Positions 25,115 to 37,711 of a stretch of 64,000 nucleotides of DNA are shown in pieces. The translations under genes were made by a program, and so were the position numbers. The stretch spans positions 1,575,001 to 1,639,000 of the forward strand of contig OY743173.1 of the NCBI GenBank assembly GCA_963555705.1, written 5' to 3'. The notes under the pieces are model-generated. The model was not told the origin of the DNA and ran no database searches. It saw nothing but the letters and a program-made list of their open reading frames with translations. How positions within the stretch are numbered: position 1 is the first letter of the stretch; every line of letters starts with the position of its first letter. The stretch is from Ligustrum vulgare. Taxonomy: Eukaryota > Streptophyta > Magnoliopsida > Lamiales > Oleaceae.

Positions 25115-27425
25115 CTTCCAGAAAAGAATGTTCAAGTGTATAAGAACAACAATCAAATTTGTCGATAGAGTAAGTAAATTAGCGTGACCAAACTCGAAGC
25201 CGATATTATTTATCTTGCTATTTGTTTGCTAAAATGTACAGCTTTTGAATTCTCAAAGGAGGCAAGAGTTACCAAAATTTAGATTGTCCTTCACAAACCA
25301 CAAAGTCTCCAGGAAATGGCTGCATAGAAGTCACTTGTTTCACAATTGAATCACAAACAGATAACAACTATTCCATCTCACTACACCAGATTGTCTTCCT
25401 CCATGGTGACAGTGGCTGCAACCTCCACGTTTGGCCAACTACAGATGCTATTACACAAAAAATTCCAAAATAAAATAAAATTAGACCACACATTCTGACC
25501 TTGTTTTGCCAACATATTCGTTAGTGACTAACCAAATAGATTTGTAATGGCATTTGAGATGGCATGCACTTTACAAACTACTTTGCCTCCTTCTGACATG
25601 CTTTCACCAAGAAGAAGATTAGCAAATCTTTATTTCATTATCTCAATTTCTAAGAGTTAACAGAAAAGGAGAAAGTGTAGGGTGAAAAGAACATTAATAA
25701 AAATGCCTCAACGAGTTTGTAAGCCACACTATCTCTCAAATAGGCAATCGGATTATAAAACTGAATATATCCCTAATATACTAACAAATTTATTCTATAC
25801 ACAAATCTATTTGCTAAAATGTATAAAGGATAAATGAATGAAAAAATTGCAAGCACGATACGCAAGACAATTGAAGATTGGATACGTTTACCAATATATA
25901 TCTCTAATATATTAAACAAGGTTTGTGCATTTTTTCCAGCAGTAAAGAAATATAAATTATTATGTGCGAGGAACGTTGGTGGCAATAAGAAATGTGATTT
26001 CAAGTAGACCAACATCAAAAGAAACAATGGTTCGCTAAAATGCAAGCAAAAGAAGTAAATTATGCATTCTTGGCCGATAGATATGTGAGGTTAGCCACAA
26101 AAATACTTGTACCATTTTAAGGCATAGGGCACAGATTTGAAACCATGGAGCATCTCATCATGTAGTTTTTTCAATAGGCCACGAAGAAAACGAAAGAAGA
26201 TTGAGGAATGGAGTGAGCTATTGCATTTTTCTCTTTCAGTGTAGCATCTGAATTTATTTTTTCCTCGAAAGAAACATTCGATACGTAAAGGTAAAGGCAG
26301 AATCTTTCCTGATCGACTTCCTTGTGTATAGTATGTCCTCCTAATAGACATAGCTAGTTTTTACAAACACTTCATTAATATCTTGTATTTTTAAAATACA
26401 TGGATAATCATTTAGGTAAGGATTTTTATTAAGGGGAAAATATCATCTTAAAAATAAGTATCAAGGTACCACCTTTTGAGGGGGCTCTATACCTTTAAGC
26501 ACACTCATTAGCTATAAATTGCATTTCATTCTAAGAGCTTCATTTTTCCCATTATGAAAAGGGCATGTATCCAAAAAAAAAAAAAAAGTAGAGAAGCATA
26601 TAGTTAAAATAAGCAAGAAATAACCTTAATTGCTAAAGGTAAATTGTTTCCATATTTTAAATTTAAAATTACCGATACTTAAAAAAGACTTTATCACTAA
26701 ACTACTTATGATTAACATTTGCACTGTATAAATTATCAATTCTGTAAGACATCAATTTCTCTTGTTATCAATATTACATGCATTTTTATCATAAATAAAT
26801 AATAAATCACCCTTACCAGCAACAACATAATAAAAAAATAACCACTCAATCAATTAACAATGAAAATATATAAGATTATTCTTTAACCATCTCATCTGAA
26901 ATTCAATTGGTGTTCAAAAGGAAGTTTTAAACTCAGTGGGTAAATATCAAAATAGACATGCTTTATTTATTTAAACCTTACTAAGCTAACTTCTAGCATA
27001 TTTTTCCAAAATCATGAACTTTTCGTTGACCAATGGCTTATGCAGAGGCATAAAATCCAATCGTATATAAAACTCTAGTCTAATGTCTATATATAAGTAA
27101 AGCCTTAGTGCACAATTAATGACACAACAACTGAAACCATTTTCACAAACTACAAATACAAATGCTCAAATTTCCCTTCATTCTTCATTTTGAAATTAAT
27201 GCGCAATTATTAGAATTATTAGTGAGAAATGGTGAAATAATAACATATCAACCATGAAAGAAATAAACCATCACAAACTATTCTATAGGCCAAGCATGAA
27301 TAGTAGTAGATATGCACAAAATGATGAACAATGGGAAATTGGAGATTGACAAGTTATGCTTTAGAAATTTTCGTGTTCATATAAAAGATACAACCTAATT
27401 CATGAGATACTCGGAAAGCACTTAC

Positions 27426-27673
27426 CTGCCACTATTGCTTTTTCCAAACACTCATATGTAAAATGGACCAGCCGTTGAGATGCTTCATCAACATTACTAA
27501 CGAAGAAAGTGTCATTCAAATTCACCTGCCGAAGGCAGACATAAAGAGAAGTTTTAAATTACAAGGATGCTATGAAATTATCAACATGGAGATGGTTATG
27601 ATTTTCCTTACCATGTACTCCCTTATAGAACATAGTTACACCTACATTTATCGTATCAACATCCTCTAATTTT
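27426..27673 (-). pseudogene. Captured methionine aminopeptidase exons (MAP1A-like)
   Basis: Two neighbouring exons sit on the minus strand. The first, 27673-27612, encodes KLEDVDTINVGVTMFYKGVH and is bounded by TTTTAG and GTAAGG. The second, 27525-27426, encodes LNDTFFVSNVDEASQRLV then HFTYECLEKAIVA and is bounded by CAG and GTAAGT. They match the core of plant type 1 methionine aminopeptidase (DGDIVNVDVTV..., GNVDEAS, TYECLEKAI), which removes N-terminal Met from new proteins. The second of the metal-ligand aspartates region reads VG rather than VD. One extra base at the start of the second exon breaks the frame after splicing. Other exons were not found, so this is a gene fragment carried by the Helitron, with its intron. 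Confidence 0.82.
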
Positions 27674-28719
27674 CTAAAAGAAACAAAAATATAAGCGGTG
27701 GGAGATTAAACAGTATTATCCTAATCAAAATGATAGGGGAATGACCTCAGCAAAATCCTTGCATGCTTGAATTATGATGGTTTTCAGGGAATTAGGTATT
27801 TCAAATTGAATGGAGGACGTTCAAGTTTTCATTTAAAGAATTCGTTTTCTTCCAATATTATTCTTCGATAATCAACATATGTAAGGTCGGATTGGAGGAG
27901 GAAATCAACATGCAGCAAAATCTTTTACTACTATTAGGACCTATAGCTCCTTATCTATGAAAAGTGTAAACATATATGCCTATAAAATTCAAGCAGTTAG
28001 CATCTCAGCAATACCATTTCTTTCAAATAAAATGAATGGAAAACTTGGAGATCAAGACTCAAATAATAAAGAATTTTGTTTCCTTTTAAATTTATGCTCA
28101 ACTCAGAGCTCAATCTGATCATTTCCATATTTTCCCTATTTTGAGGCAAAGTAAGTAAATTTTTACTTGCACCTTTGCCAAATGAATTATATTCTGCATC
28201 TCAGCCAAACTTGTTCCTGTTGGTTATGGTATTAAGAAGTTGCAAATCAAGCTTACTATAGTGGATGAACTCGTATCAACATCAAAGAATGCAGAGCACA
28301 AGAAAAATTTAGCTTATTAAAGGGGAAATATGAGACACTTGAAACTAAAAAAATCAACAAACTCAAACTTAAATTAAAATGTAATTGACAATAGCACACG
28401 ATTTGATAAAGAAAATGAGTCCAAACAAATTTTAAATCATCATTTCCACGCCAAACAAAGGATGAAGAACCCATTCAGCCCAAGTTCTCATCCAATCAAC
28501 ATGAATCATCTTTAATTCATAAAACCCACAAATCTAGGCAGAATCAAACCTAAAACCAGAAGATATAGCAAAATGTTAAAAAATACAACCAAAAATAAAT
28601 AAATAATTGTAACATGAATATCAAGAAATCAATTATTATTAAGCAGTAAAAGAATTATGATTTATCTCTTGCTTGTTGGGGAAAAGGGAGATTTCAAAAC
28701 AAAGGATTTAATGAACTCG

Positions 28720-28830
<111 letters not shown>

Positions 28831-29301
28831 AAGTACTGACAATAATGAAAACAAGATTCCCGACCTAGCCTTACAGATGTTTTCTTGTAGACATTGTTGC
28901 GGAAGAAGAAGAAGAAGAAGAATGGATTCTAGAAAAAGAAAACGGTTCTTAAAAATTAAACTAAATAAGGAACAATCAAAAAAATACAAAGAGAAATACA
29001 TACACATGGATGGTCTAAAGCCACTGTGAAGTCGCATTGTGAGATGAAGGCGATGAGATCGGCGGAAACGTGAATCGTAGAAGACGCGGGTAGAAATGAC
29101 GAGATGGAGAAAGAAGCCTGGGGAGAAAAGTGAAAGACGGATACGAAATGTAAGAAGCTTCTAGGATGTGAAATGGCATGTTTAAATCATGATAAACGCT
29201 GATCAGAAAAGTCGTCATTCATCTTTACACTGAAAACGTATTTTTTTGGCCTTCGGAACAGTAACCCTCTAAGTGCCATTTATATATAGTAGTGATATAG
29301 A

Positions 29302-29514
29302 TATTTTCTCACCATTTTGATGAGAAATTTTGCATGGAAAAGGTAAATATTTTCATTTGCATTTTTCATGTTGAATCAAACATAGCCTTAATTATTGACT
29401 TTGACTTAAATTATAATTCAAGATTTCAATTGGATGGAATATGTATGGGCTAAATGAACAAGTAGTAAGTTGGACTTAAAAAAGTCTGAATTGTTGTTTT
29501 GCAATAACTATTTT
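29302..29514. other. Short intergenic between Helitron and copia element
   Basis: AT-rich sequence including a MITE-like end (TTGAATCAAACATAGCCTTA near 29372). No gene seen. Confidence 0.35.
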
Positions 29515-29519
29515 GTAAT

Positions 29520-29690
29520 TGTTATAAAATAGAGAGAAAGAGAGAAGAAAATAAAGAGGCAAATAAAGTTGTATTTTATTAAGAATTAGAGTCTCATATA
29601 TATAGGGGAAGAAAGGGATATACAAAGTAATTATCCCTAGGGTTACAGGGGTATGAATGTCATTCACTAAATAGTATAATATTTATAACA
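29520..29690 (-). repeat. 3' LTR of copia element 1
   Basis: 171 bp with TGTTAT...ATAACA ends. On the minus strand it begins TGTTATAAATATTATACTAT. It contains CATATATATAGG, probably a TATA region read from the other strand orientation as CCTATATATATG. Confidence 0.92.
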
Positions 29691-29701
29691 CTCCCCCTTG
29701 A
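29691..29701 (-). promoter_or_regulatory. Polypurine tract of copia element 1
   Basis: The minus strand reads CAAGGGGGAG directly before the 3' LTR. This is the usual primer for plus-strand DNA synthesis. Confidence 0.85.
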
Positions 29702-29876
29702 ATGACATATTACAAAATATTTGCCTCGTTAAAACCTTGTTTGATAAAAACTCAATGGGAAAAAAATCAAACGAAGGAAAAAGAGTACAGGTATTTTGGA
29801 GTATTACAATAAATGCTGCCAGTGGGACAAAACTTGGGCGAAGGAAAAAGAGTACAACTACTCCCCCTGATACTGA

Positions 29877-32800
29877 TCACTGTAAATCTTTGAGTCGACG
29901 CATTCCAATCTCATGAATCAATTTCTTGAATGTGGATGTTGGCAATGCCTTTGTAAATAAATCAGCTACATTGTCACTCGAGCGAATTTGTTGAACATCA
30001 ATATCCCTAGTTTTCTGAAGCTCATGCGTGTAGAAGAATTTTGGAGAGATATGTTTTGTTCTGTCTCCTTTGATGAAGCCTCCTTTGAGTTGTGCAATAC
30101 AAGCTGCATTGTCTTCATACAAAATTGTTGGGCTGTCTCTAGTCGAAGTTAATCCGCATGATGCTTGGATATGATGGGTCATGTTCCTCAACCATACACA
30201 TTCTCGACTTGCCTCGTGGATTGCAATAATTTCTGAATGATTTGAGGATGTTGCTGTCAAGGTTTGCTTCACAGATCTCCATGATATAGCTGTTCCTCCA
30301 CATGTAAACACATATCATGTTTGCGATTTAGCTTTATGTGGATCAGAGAGATAACCTGCATCTGCATATCCCAAAAAAGAAGATGCCAATTTTTGAGAAT
30401 AAAATAATCCCATATCAATAGTACCCTTTAGGTATCGAAAAATGTGTTTAACACCATTCCAATGTCTTTGAGTTGGTGTAGAGTTATATCTTGCAAGGAG
30501 ATTTACAGAAAAAACTATGTCAGGTCGAGTACAATTTGCAAGATATGTTAGCACTCCAATTGCACTAAGATATGGTACTTCAGGACCAAGAATTTTTTCT
30601 CCATCTTCAGGTGGACGAAATGGATCTATTTTCACATCAAGTGATCGAACAACCATAGGAGATGCCAATGGATGTGCTTTGTCCATATAAAAACGATTTA
30701 AAACTTTTTCTGTATAAGAAGATTGATGAACAAATAATCCTTCTGGGAAATGTTCAATTTGCAACCCAACCCAAGACAAAACGTAGTTTTTCCCTAATCT
30801 TTCATCTCAAATTCATTCTTTAAATAATCTGCAGTTTTATTGAGCTCTTCACGAGTTCCAATCAGATTTAAATCATCCACATATACTGCAATAATTGCAA
30901 ATCCACTATTTGTTTTCTTTATGAAAACACAGGGGCAAATATCATCATTTTTATAACCCTCCTTCAACAAATATTCGCTAAGGCGATTATACCACATGCG
31001 TCCGGATTGTTTCAATCCATATAATGATCTTTGCAATTTAATAGAGAACATAGTTCTCGGGCATGTATTATTTGCTTCTGGAATTTTGAGTCCTTCAGGG
31101 ACTTTCATGTATATGTCACTATCAAGTGAACCATATAGACAGGCAGTTACTACGTCCATAAGGCTCATATCAAGCCTTTGTGACACAGTCAAACTAATTA
31201 AGAATCTAAAAGTGATAGTATCCATTACGGGAGAATACGTTTCCTCATAATCAATTTCTGGTCTTTGAGAGAAACCTTGAGCTACAAGTCGAGCTTTGTA
31301 TCTTTTAATCTCATTATTTTCATTCATTTTCCTTACAAAAACCCATTTGTATCCTACAGGGATTACATTTTCAGGTGTTTGAACTACAGGTCCGAATACT
31401 TTTCGTTTCTCTAAGGAATTTAACTCCGCCTGTATGGCTTCTTTCCATTTTGGCCAATCATTTATATGCTGGCAGTCTTTCATAAACAGTGGTTCAGGAT
31501 CCTCATCTTTCATTATTTCAAGAGCCACATTAAAGGCGAAAATGACATCTATGACAATAGTATTTCTTTCCCATAGTTTACGAGATACTAAATAGTTTAT
31601 TGAAATCTCATTATTTTTGGATACTTGTGGTTCTGTAGGAACCATATTCTAAATATCCGATTGATCCATATTCTCAATATCCGATTGATCAATCTATTCA
31701 AATACTACTTCTTCTAAAGTTTTTGGTCGATTTTTCTCTTGTACTTTACTTTTTCGAGGTACAGAGTCTTTAGCACCAAGTGGTCGACCACGCTTCTGGT
31801 GTATTTGAGATTCATTTGCTACAGAAGATTGTCCTTCAGGGACATCAATTTGTGCAGGAATATTTTCTGCTGGTATATGTGACTTTGTCACTTTTCTTGT
31901 GTCAACAAATACATCCGGTAATTGATTTGCAACTCTTTGCAAATGAATGATTTTTCCAACCTCTTGCTCACTTTGATTGCTGCGGGGATCAAAGTGAGAC
32001 AAGGGATCAAAGTGAGACAACGTTATTTCATTCCACAAAATTTTACCATGTTTTTCAGGATATAGTTTTGTTCCTCCCAAGGTTGGGAAAATCATTTTGT
32101 CAAAATGACAATCTGCAAAACGTGCAGTGAATAGATCACCCGTTAAAGGTTCAAGATACCTTATTTATTGATGGTGAATCAAAACCAACATAAATTCCAA
32201 GTCTTCGTTGGGGACCCATTTTTGTACGTTGTGGGGGTGAAATTGGGACTTGGATGGCACAACCAAAAACTCGTAAGTGAGAAATATTAGGCTCATGACC
32301 AATTGCAAGTTGCAAAGGAGAATATTGATAATACACAATTGGTCTTAAACGAACTAATGATGCAGCATGTAATATGGCATGACCCTAGACAGAAGTTGGA
32401 AGTTTTGTTTTCATGAGTAATGGTCAAGCAATTGATTGTAGACGTTTGATAAACGACTCAGCTAATCCATTTTGTGCATGGACATGAGCAACCGAATGTT
32501 CAACCTCAATCCCAATTGACATACAATAATCATTGAATGTCTGTGATCTAAACTCACCAGCATTATCAAGACGAATTTTCTTGATTGAATAATCAGGGCA
32601 TTGAGCTCGTAATTTTATAATTTGAGCAAGTAGTCTAGCAAAGGCTACATTCCTAGTGGAAAGTAGGCAAACATGGGACCATCTAGTAGATGAATCAATT
32701 AAAACCATAAAATACCGAAATGGTCCACATAGTGGGTGTATTGGCCCACATATATCTCCATGAATTCTTTTCAAGAAAGTTGGAGATTCAATATTGACTT

Positions 32801-33395
32801 TTGTAGTCGAAGGTCTAATGACCAACTTGCCTTGCGAACAAGCAGCACATGGATAATCATTAGGTAAAAGAATCTTCTGGTTCTTTAGAGGAAGTCCATG
32901 TGATTTGTTAATTATTCGGCGCATCATTATTGTTCCTGGATGTCCAAGTCTATCATGCCAAAGTATAAAACTTTTTGGATCAACGAACTTCTGGTTCGTG
33001 ATAATATTTGATTCAATCATCTTTATAGATGTACAATACATGCCACAAGGGAGTGCCGGAAGTTTTTCTTTTATCTGCTTCTGGCCAGATATAAAAGAAG
33101 TTATGCAAATATATTCTACATTACTTTCATGCATCGTCTCAATGTGATATCCATTGCAGCGAATATCTTTAAAACTAAGCAAATTTCTTATGGATTTGCT
33201 AGAATAAAGTGCATCGTCAATATATAATTTTGTATTATTTGATAAAATAATACAAGTTCTTCCGGAGCCTTCAACGATTTTTGATGCACCTGATATTGTA
33301 TTAACATTATTCTCTGATAATGTTAAGTTCAATTTGTCTTGAAGAATAGTATGTGTAGTTGTACTATCGACTAAACAGATATCCTGGTCATTCAT
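29877..33395 (-). pseudogene. Broken copia pol (protease-integrase-RT-RNase H)
   Basis: Fragments in order on the minus strand are 33395-32424 (protease-like start, integrase zinc finger and core to NGLAESFIKRL), 32336-32151, 32095-31694, 31645-30794 (reverse transcriptase with YVDDLNLIG), 30779-30315, and 30311-29877 (RNase H end). By comparison with the intact copy, breaks include TGA and TAG codons just after the integrase core and several shifts. The product cannot be made as one polyprotein. Confidence 0.9.
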
Positions 33396-33733
33396 CCTGA
33401 ATTTATAAACAAAACAAAATAAATATTCTAAAACTTTGATTTCATAAAAAGAAATTTAGCGACATTTTTAATCAACTAAAAATGCTTAATAATGTAAATG
33501 TCTCTAACTTTAAAAAAATAAGTAAAAACATAATTCATACTTACTTTTAAAGAAAAAGAACAATTCAGATACTGAAAATTAAACTAATCAATATTCTCAA
33601 GTACACCGCCTCCAATTAAATGATCGATATTGCCATTTGGGTCAGCAAAGAAGTCAGAGACGTCCAAATGAGTCACATCAATTCGACCATCATAATCAGC
33701 GAAATTTGTCTTTACTTTTTCTTTTCCCTTGAC

Positions 33734-34600
33734 TTATTTTTGATAAAGATCCACAAGATGTTTTGACGTACGACAGGTACGTACCCAATGCCATTTCATT
33801 CCACATCTAAAGCAAATTTCTTCATGCTCCTTTCTTGATATGCTATTTTTGTTTGCTTTATGCCTTTTAGAATTGCTTCCTTGTTGCTGATTGTTTTGCT
33901 GAAAATTTCGTCCATGGTTTCTTCCACGTCCATGTCCGCGCCTGCGTCCGCGTCCACGTCCATGTCTTGATATTGCATTTACTTCAGGAAATGCGGTACC
34001 ATTTGCTTCAGGAAATGGTACAGAACCAGTTGGACGTAACCCATGATTTTTCAGCAGAAATTCATTATTTTGTTCAGCTACAAGCAGACATGATATAAGT
34101 TCTGAGTACTTTTTAAAACCACGCTCACGATATTGCTGCTGCAGGAGCACATTCGAGGCATGGAAAGTGGAAAAAGTTTTTTCCAACATATCTTGATCAG
34201 TGTTTTTTTCTCCACACAAGTTTAACTTAGAACTTATATAGAACAATTCAGAATTGTACTCACTGACCGTTTTGAAATCCTGCAAACGGAGATGCATCCA
34301 CTTATAGCGGGCTTTGGGGAGAACTACAGTCCTCTGATGGTCAAACCTTTCAGTCAAGTTTTTCCAGAGAATTTGTGGATCTTTCACGGTAAGATATTCA
34401 ACTTTCAATCCATCATGAAGATGGTGACGAAGGAATATGAGTGCTTTTGCACGATCGTGCAGGGATTCTTTGTTTCCTTCTTTTATTGTCTCTCCCAGAC
34501 CTTTCGAGACAAGGTGAATATCAGCATCTAAGACGCATGATAAATAATTTTTGTCAGATATGTCGAGTGCAACAAACTCGAGTTTAGTGATGTTGGCCAT
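33734..34600 (-). CDS. gag of copia element 1, truncated by stop
   Basis: Open for 288 aa from MANITKLEFVALD. It has the copia Gag (UBN2-like) region, an Arg/Gly-rich stretch (about 212-230), and a zinc knuckle CFRCGMKWHWVRTC. A stop after DLYQK truncates it: the homologous region to the normal end (ENID, stop near 33594) can still be followed in frame. The protein would package element RNA into particles. The TRP in the knuckle (KWH instead of KGH) is unusual. Confidence 0.82.
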   Translation of the reverse strand: MANITKLEFVALDISDKNYLSCVLDADIHLVSKGLGETIKEGNKESLHDRAKALIFLRHHLHDGLKVEYLTVKDPQILWKNLTERFDHQRTVVLPKARYKWMHLRLQDFKTVSEYNSELFYISSKLNLCGEKNTDQDMLEKTFSTFHASNVLLQQQYRERGFKKYSELISCLLVAEQNNEFLLKNHGLRPTGSVPFPEANGTAFPEVNAISRHGRGRGRRRGHGRGRNHGRNFQQNNQQQGSNSKRHKANKNSISRKEHEEICFRCGMKWHWVRTCRTSKHLVDLYQK

Positions 34601-34729
34601 TTGTATAACTACACAATGAATAAAAAAAATATAATTAATTTCGAAGAATGTGATTAAACCACATAATAATAAATCAAATCATCAACATCACAAAAGTTTT
34701 ATGTTTTCCTTCAGGGATAAACATTATGA

Positions 34730-35165
34730 CATATTCTTCGATATAATGCTACTTCGGGAGCATGTTGTATTTTTCTATTATTTCTTCAATAATAGGTTAA
34801 ATATTCTTTTGGAATATTGACAATTATAATTTATGCTCATCTGGAGCAAATAATAATCTTTCTTGAATATTATAAAGTTGTACTACTTCAGGAGCAACAA
34901 CAAACTATTCATCATAGTCATATTAATATTCTTCTGGAATATTAATTATATACAGTTGCGCTACTTCAGGAGCAATAACAAATTATTTATGATAGTTATA
35001 TTAATATTCTTCTGGAATATTAATTATACAGTTGCGCTACTTCAGGAGCAACAACGTAATGAAAAAAAATTCAACAATAATATATAAATTAAACACACAT
35101 ATTAATATTCTTCTGGAATATTAATTATACAGTTGCGCTACTTCAGAAGCAACAACGTAATGAAC
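34730..35165 (-). repeat. Leader tandem repeats of copia element 1
   Basis: Four to five degenerate copies, about 70-110 bases apart, of a unit containing AATATTCTTCTGGAATATTA and CAGTTGCGCTACTTCAGGAG. AATATTC/GAATATT can pair as a hairpin. They lie between the 5' LTR and gag, so they are in the untranslated leader of the element RNA. Confidence 0.75.
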
Positions 35166-35606
35166 TACTAATTTAAATGATAAAAAAAAGACTACAACAA
35201 TTATAATATATAAGTTAAACACACATAAACAAGAACCTTAAAATAAAAATTACAGCATGAACTTTAAATTAAAACAATTAGATTCTGCGTTGGTTTGACC
35301 GAATTGAGAAATTTAGTTGAATTGAAATGGCCAGTTTTTTAAGTTTGAAACAAATTCATTGGATTGCGTGTACACTTGATGAATAATGAATTCAGAATTG
35401 AAATACACGAATTAAAAATTAATTGAATTCAGATGTGGAAGGTTTCAGAATTGAATTCACGCGTAGAATTAGAATTGAAAGAACAATAGGATTCGACATC
35501 ATTATGATGCATATGTATATATAAAAAAATTCACGTGTTATCAAATTAATTTTGATACACATGACAGATGATTATGCTAAAAAAAATCACCTTCTAATAA
35601 TTTTAG

Positions 35607-35624
35607 AGAATCGTGATGATAACG
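35607..35624 (-). promoter_or_regulatory. Primer binding site region, copia element 1
   Basis: Directly inside the 5' LTR the minus strand reads CGTTATCATCACGATTC. The younger element has CGTTATCAGCACGAGATTC at the same place. This matches the initiator-Met-tRNA internal priming site typical of many plant copia elements. Confidence 0.65.
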
Positions 35625-35787
35625 TGTTATAAAATAGAGAGAAGAAAATAAAGAGGCAAATAAACTTGTGTTTTATTAAGAATTAGAGTCCCATATATAT
35701 AAGGGAAGAAAGAGATATACAAAGTAATTATCCCTAGGGTTACAGGTGTATGAATGTCATTCACTAAATAGTATAATATTTATAACA
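35625..35787 (-). repeat. 5' LTR of copia element 1
   Basis: 163 bp, same ends as the partner LTR. It has an 8-base shorter GA-rich run near its right-hand start on the plus strand. Confidence 0.92.
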
Positions 35788-35792
35788 ATAAT

Positions 35793-35999
35793 ATAATTTT
35801 ACAAAAGAGAAAAATATATAACTACACAACTAAAATTATTACTTTTTAAACTTAATTTTTTTTTTTTTTTTTTTAAGAAATCAGGTATTAATTAGTAATT
35901 AATAAATATAATATTATATATAATATAAAAATAATTATCACTTAATATTAAATTAAAACTAATATAATATTAAATAAAAAAACTTAAACGATACCTACA
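35793..35999. other. AT-rich flank, no gene seen
   Basis: Very AT-rich sequence with a T run near 35855. No coding region. Confidence 0.35.
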
Positions 36000-36960
36000 T
36001 TAAGTCACTTCCTATTATCCCACCACCCACCCCCATCCCACCAGATCACAGTTGATCACACTAAGTTACATTTCCCTAATTATTACAAAATTTTCCAATA
36101 AATTTACCCCACCCCACCCACCTCAGACACAGTCACACAAAGTCACAATTCGATCACATATACAAATTTAATCGCAAACTTTTCCCTCAACCCCACCCCC
36201 ACTCCCATCCCGCAAAGTCATAATTGGTCACACAAAGTCATATATAGTTCGTCACAATTACAAATTCCAACCTGCTTACACTCGACTCGACCCCACCCTT
36301 AAAGTCACAGTTAATCACACAAAATTACATTTCAGTCATAATTGATCGTGCAAAGTCACCGTTCGATCACAATTACAAATTTATTGGCAAAATTTATCCC
36401 ACCCTACCTGAAACTCATAGTTGGTTATACAAAGTCACATTTCAGTAACAATTATTACAAATTTGGTGGCAAACTCCACCCCCACCCCACCCCCACGAAG
36501 TTACAGTTGGTCCCACAAAGTCACATTCAGTCACAATTACAAATTTAGTTGTAAAATCACCTCACCTCACTCCACACCACCCCACCCCACTAGCAAAGTC
36601 ACGGTTGATCACACAAAGTTAGATTTTGGTCACACAATCATAGTTCGCTCACATAAAGTCACAATCCGCTCACACATAGTCATAGTTTACACAACTGCAG
36701 GTCACATTACGTCCTCGTCCAGTGTCACACAAAGTCATAGTTGGTCACAATCTCTAATTTAATTGGTTACAATCATCCATAATTAGTCACATATTATTTA
36801 TTTATTAGTCACAATTTACTCGATTTCTTGATCACGATTAGTCAATATTCTTTGTCACAATTACCTAATAATTAGTCACATTTTGTACTCGTAATAAATC
36901 ATACAAAGTCACATTTGATCGACATTTTAGTCACAATTACCTATGATTGGTCATAATTTC
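36000..36960 (+). repeat. C/A-rich degenerate tandem array
   Basis: Roughly six or more diverged units of about 100-120 bases. Each joins a C-run (CCACCCCACCCCCAC-like) to AAAGTCACAGTTGGTCACAC, then CATTTCAGTCACAATTACAA. AGTCACA recurs dozens of times. The strand bias (few G) is striking. Open frames here are His/Pro/Ser-rich artefacts of the repeat. Confidence 0.75.
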
Positions 36961-37403
36961 GATTCAAGTTAACCAAATCCCACCCACTCCCCTGATCCCA
37001 CCCTTCCACCACACCCCATATCTCACCCACCCTCACCCAACACCTTCCAAACTAATTACTCTCCTCCACTACCACATTCCGGTCGCCGCAGCCAACTACC
37101 ACCACCACCACCATCTTCTTCACCTCCACCACCACACTGACCATAACTAGTTCTATCTACTTCGAAACCATCACGTGCACTAACCAAGCTAACATTTTCT
37201 AAGTTTAATCAATAGAATGATGGAGATGAAAATTTGTTTGAAAGATAAAACTGACATCGAAGGCTGTGATTGTTAAAGATAGAGATGCTTTCTTCTTCAA
37301 GAATTGCTACATTCAAGGTATTGGTGATTTCATATTTGGGCATGGACTCTCACTCAATGAAAATCCTAATCCCAATTTAATTTCCCCCGAAATCAATGTC
37401 AGG
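36961..37403. other. Low-complexity CCA-rich stretch
   Basis: Continuation of C/A-rich sequence with CCACCA runs at 37095-37135, then ordinary sequence. A short frame (37266 onward) begins IVKDRDAFFFKNCYIQGIGD, reminiscent of pectinesterase (TxKDRDAFFxNCxIxGxxDFIFG). It continues YIQGIGDFIFGHG, so a small fragment of a pectinesterase-like gene (about 37260-37350) is likely. No complete gene. Confidence 0.45.
37257..37352 (+). pseudogene. Pectinesterase-like gene fragment
   Basis: The plus-strand frame reads KTDIEGCDC-like sequence, then IVKDRDAFFFKNCYIQGIG and DFIFGHGLS. Plant pectin methylesterases have a block with a surface helix ending ...YFKNCYIEGSVDFIFG, whose Asp is catalytic, and this matches it closely. 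The frame soon leaves the family and enters CAC-rich repeat. This is a single-block remnant, not a working enzyme. Confidence 0.5.
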
Positions 37404-37711
37404 TTATCATCCATCTCTACAATTGAACTCCCAACCATTGCCTCGCCACCGTTGCACCACCACCACCACTCACCTCACCTGCGCAACCATCAATGCTGCC
37501 AGAAACACCACCACAATCACAGTGAGTTGCCTGCACCAACACCACAACTGCACAACATTATCATCCATCTCCGCAATTGAACTCTCGACCACCACCTCGC
37601 CACCACCGCACCAACATCACCACTCACCTCACCTACACAACCATCGTGGTGCCAGAAACACCACCACAATCGCCGTGAGTCACATGCACCAACACCACGA
37701 CTGCAACACAA
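37404..37711 (+). repeat. Tandem duplication, 154-bp unit x2
   Basis: Unit 1 starts TTATCATCCATCTCTACAAT (37404), unit 2 TTATCATCCATCTCCGCAAT (37558). Both continue through ACCACCACC-rich sequence and CACCACAATC. The copies are perhaps 85 percent alike. Reading frames across it are His/Thr-rich and not convincing as protein. Confidence 0.75.

Larger units (their letters stand above)
29515..35792 (-). mobile_element. Ty1/copia retrotransposon 1, decayed
   Basis: The element spans 29520-35787 (6,268 bp) on the minus strand. LTRs are 29520-29690 (171 bp) and 35625-35787 (163 bp). They differ by one 8-base indel and about six substitutions. Flanks GTAAT (29515-29519) and ATAAT (35788-35792) are a target duplication with one change. 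Order on the minus strand is LTR, leader with tandem repeats, gag, pol (integrase before reverse transcriptase, hence copia), polypurine tract, LTR. pol is broken by stops and shifts. It is a relative of the intact element at 39404-45647, with similar proteins but different LTRs. Confidence 0.93.
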
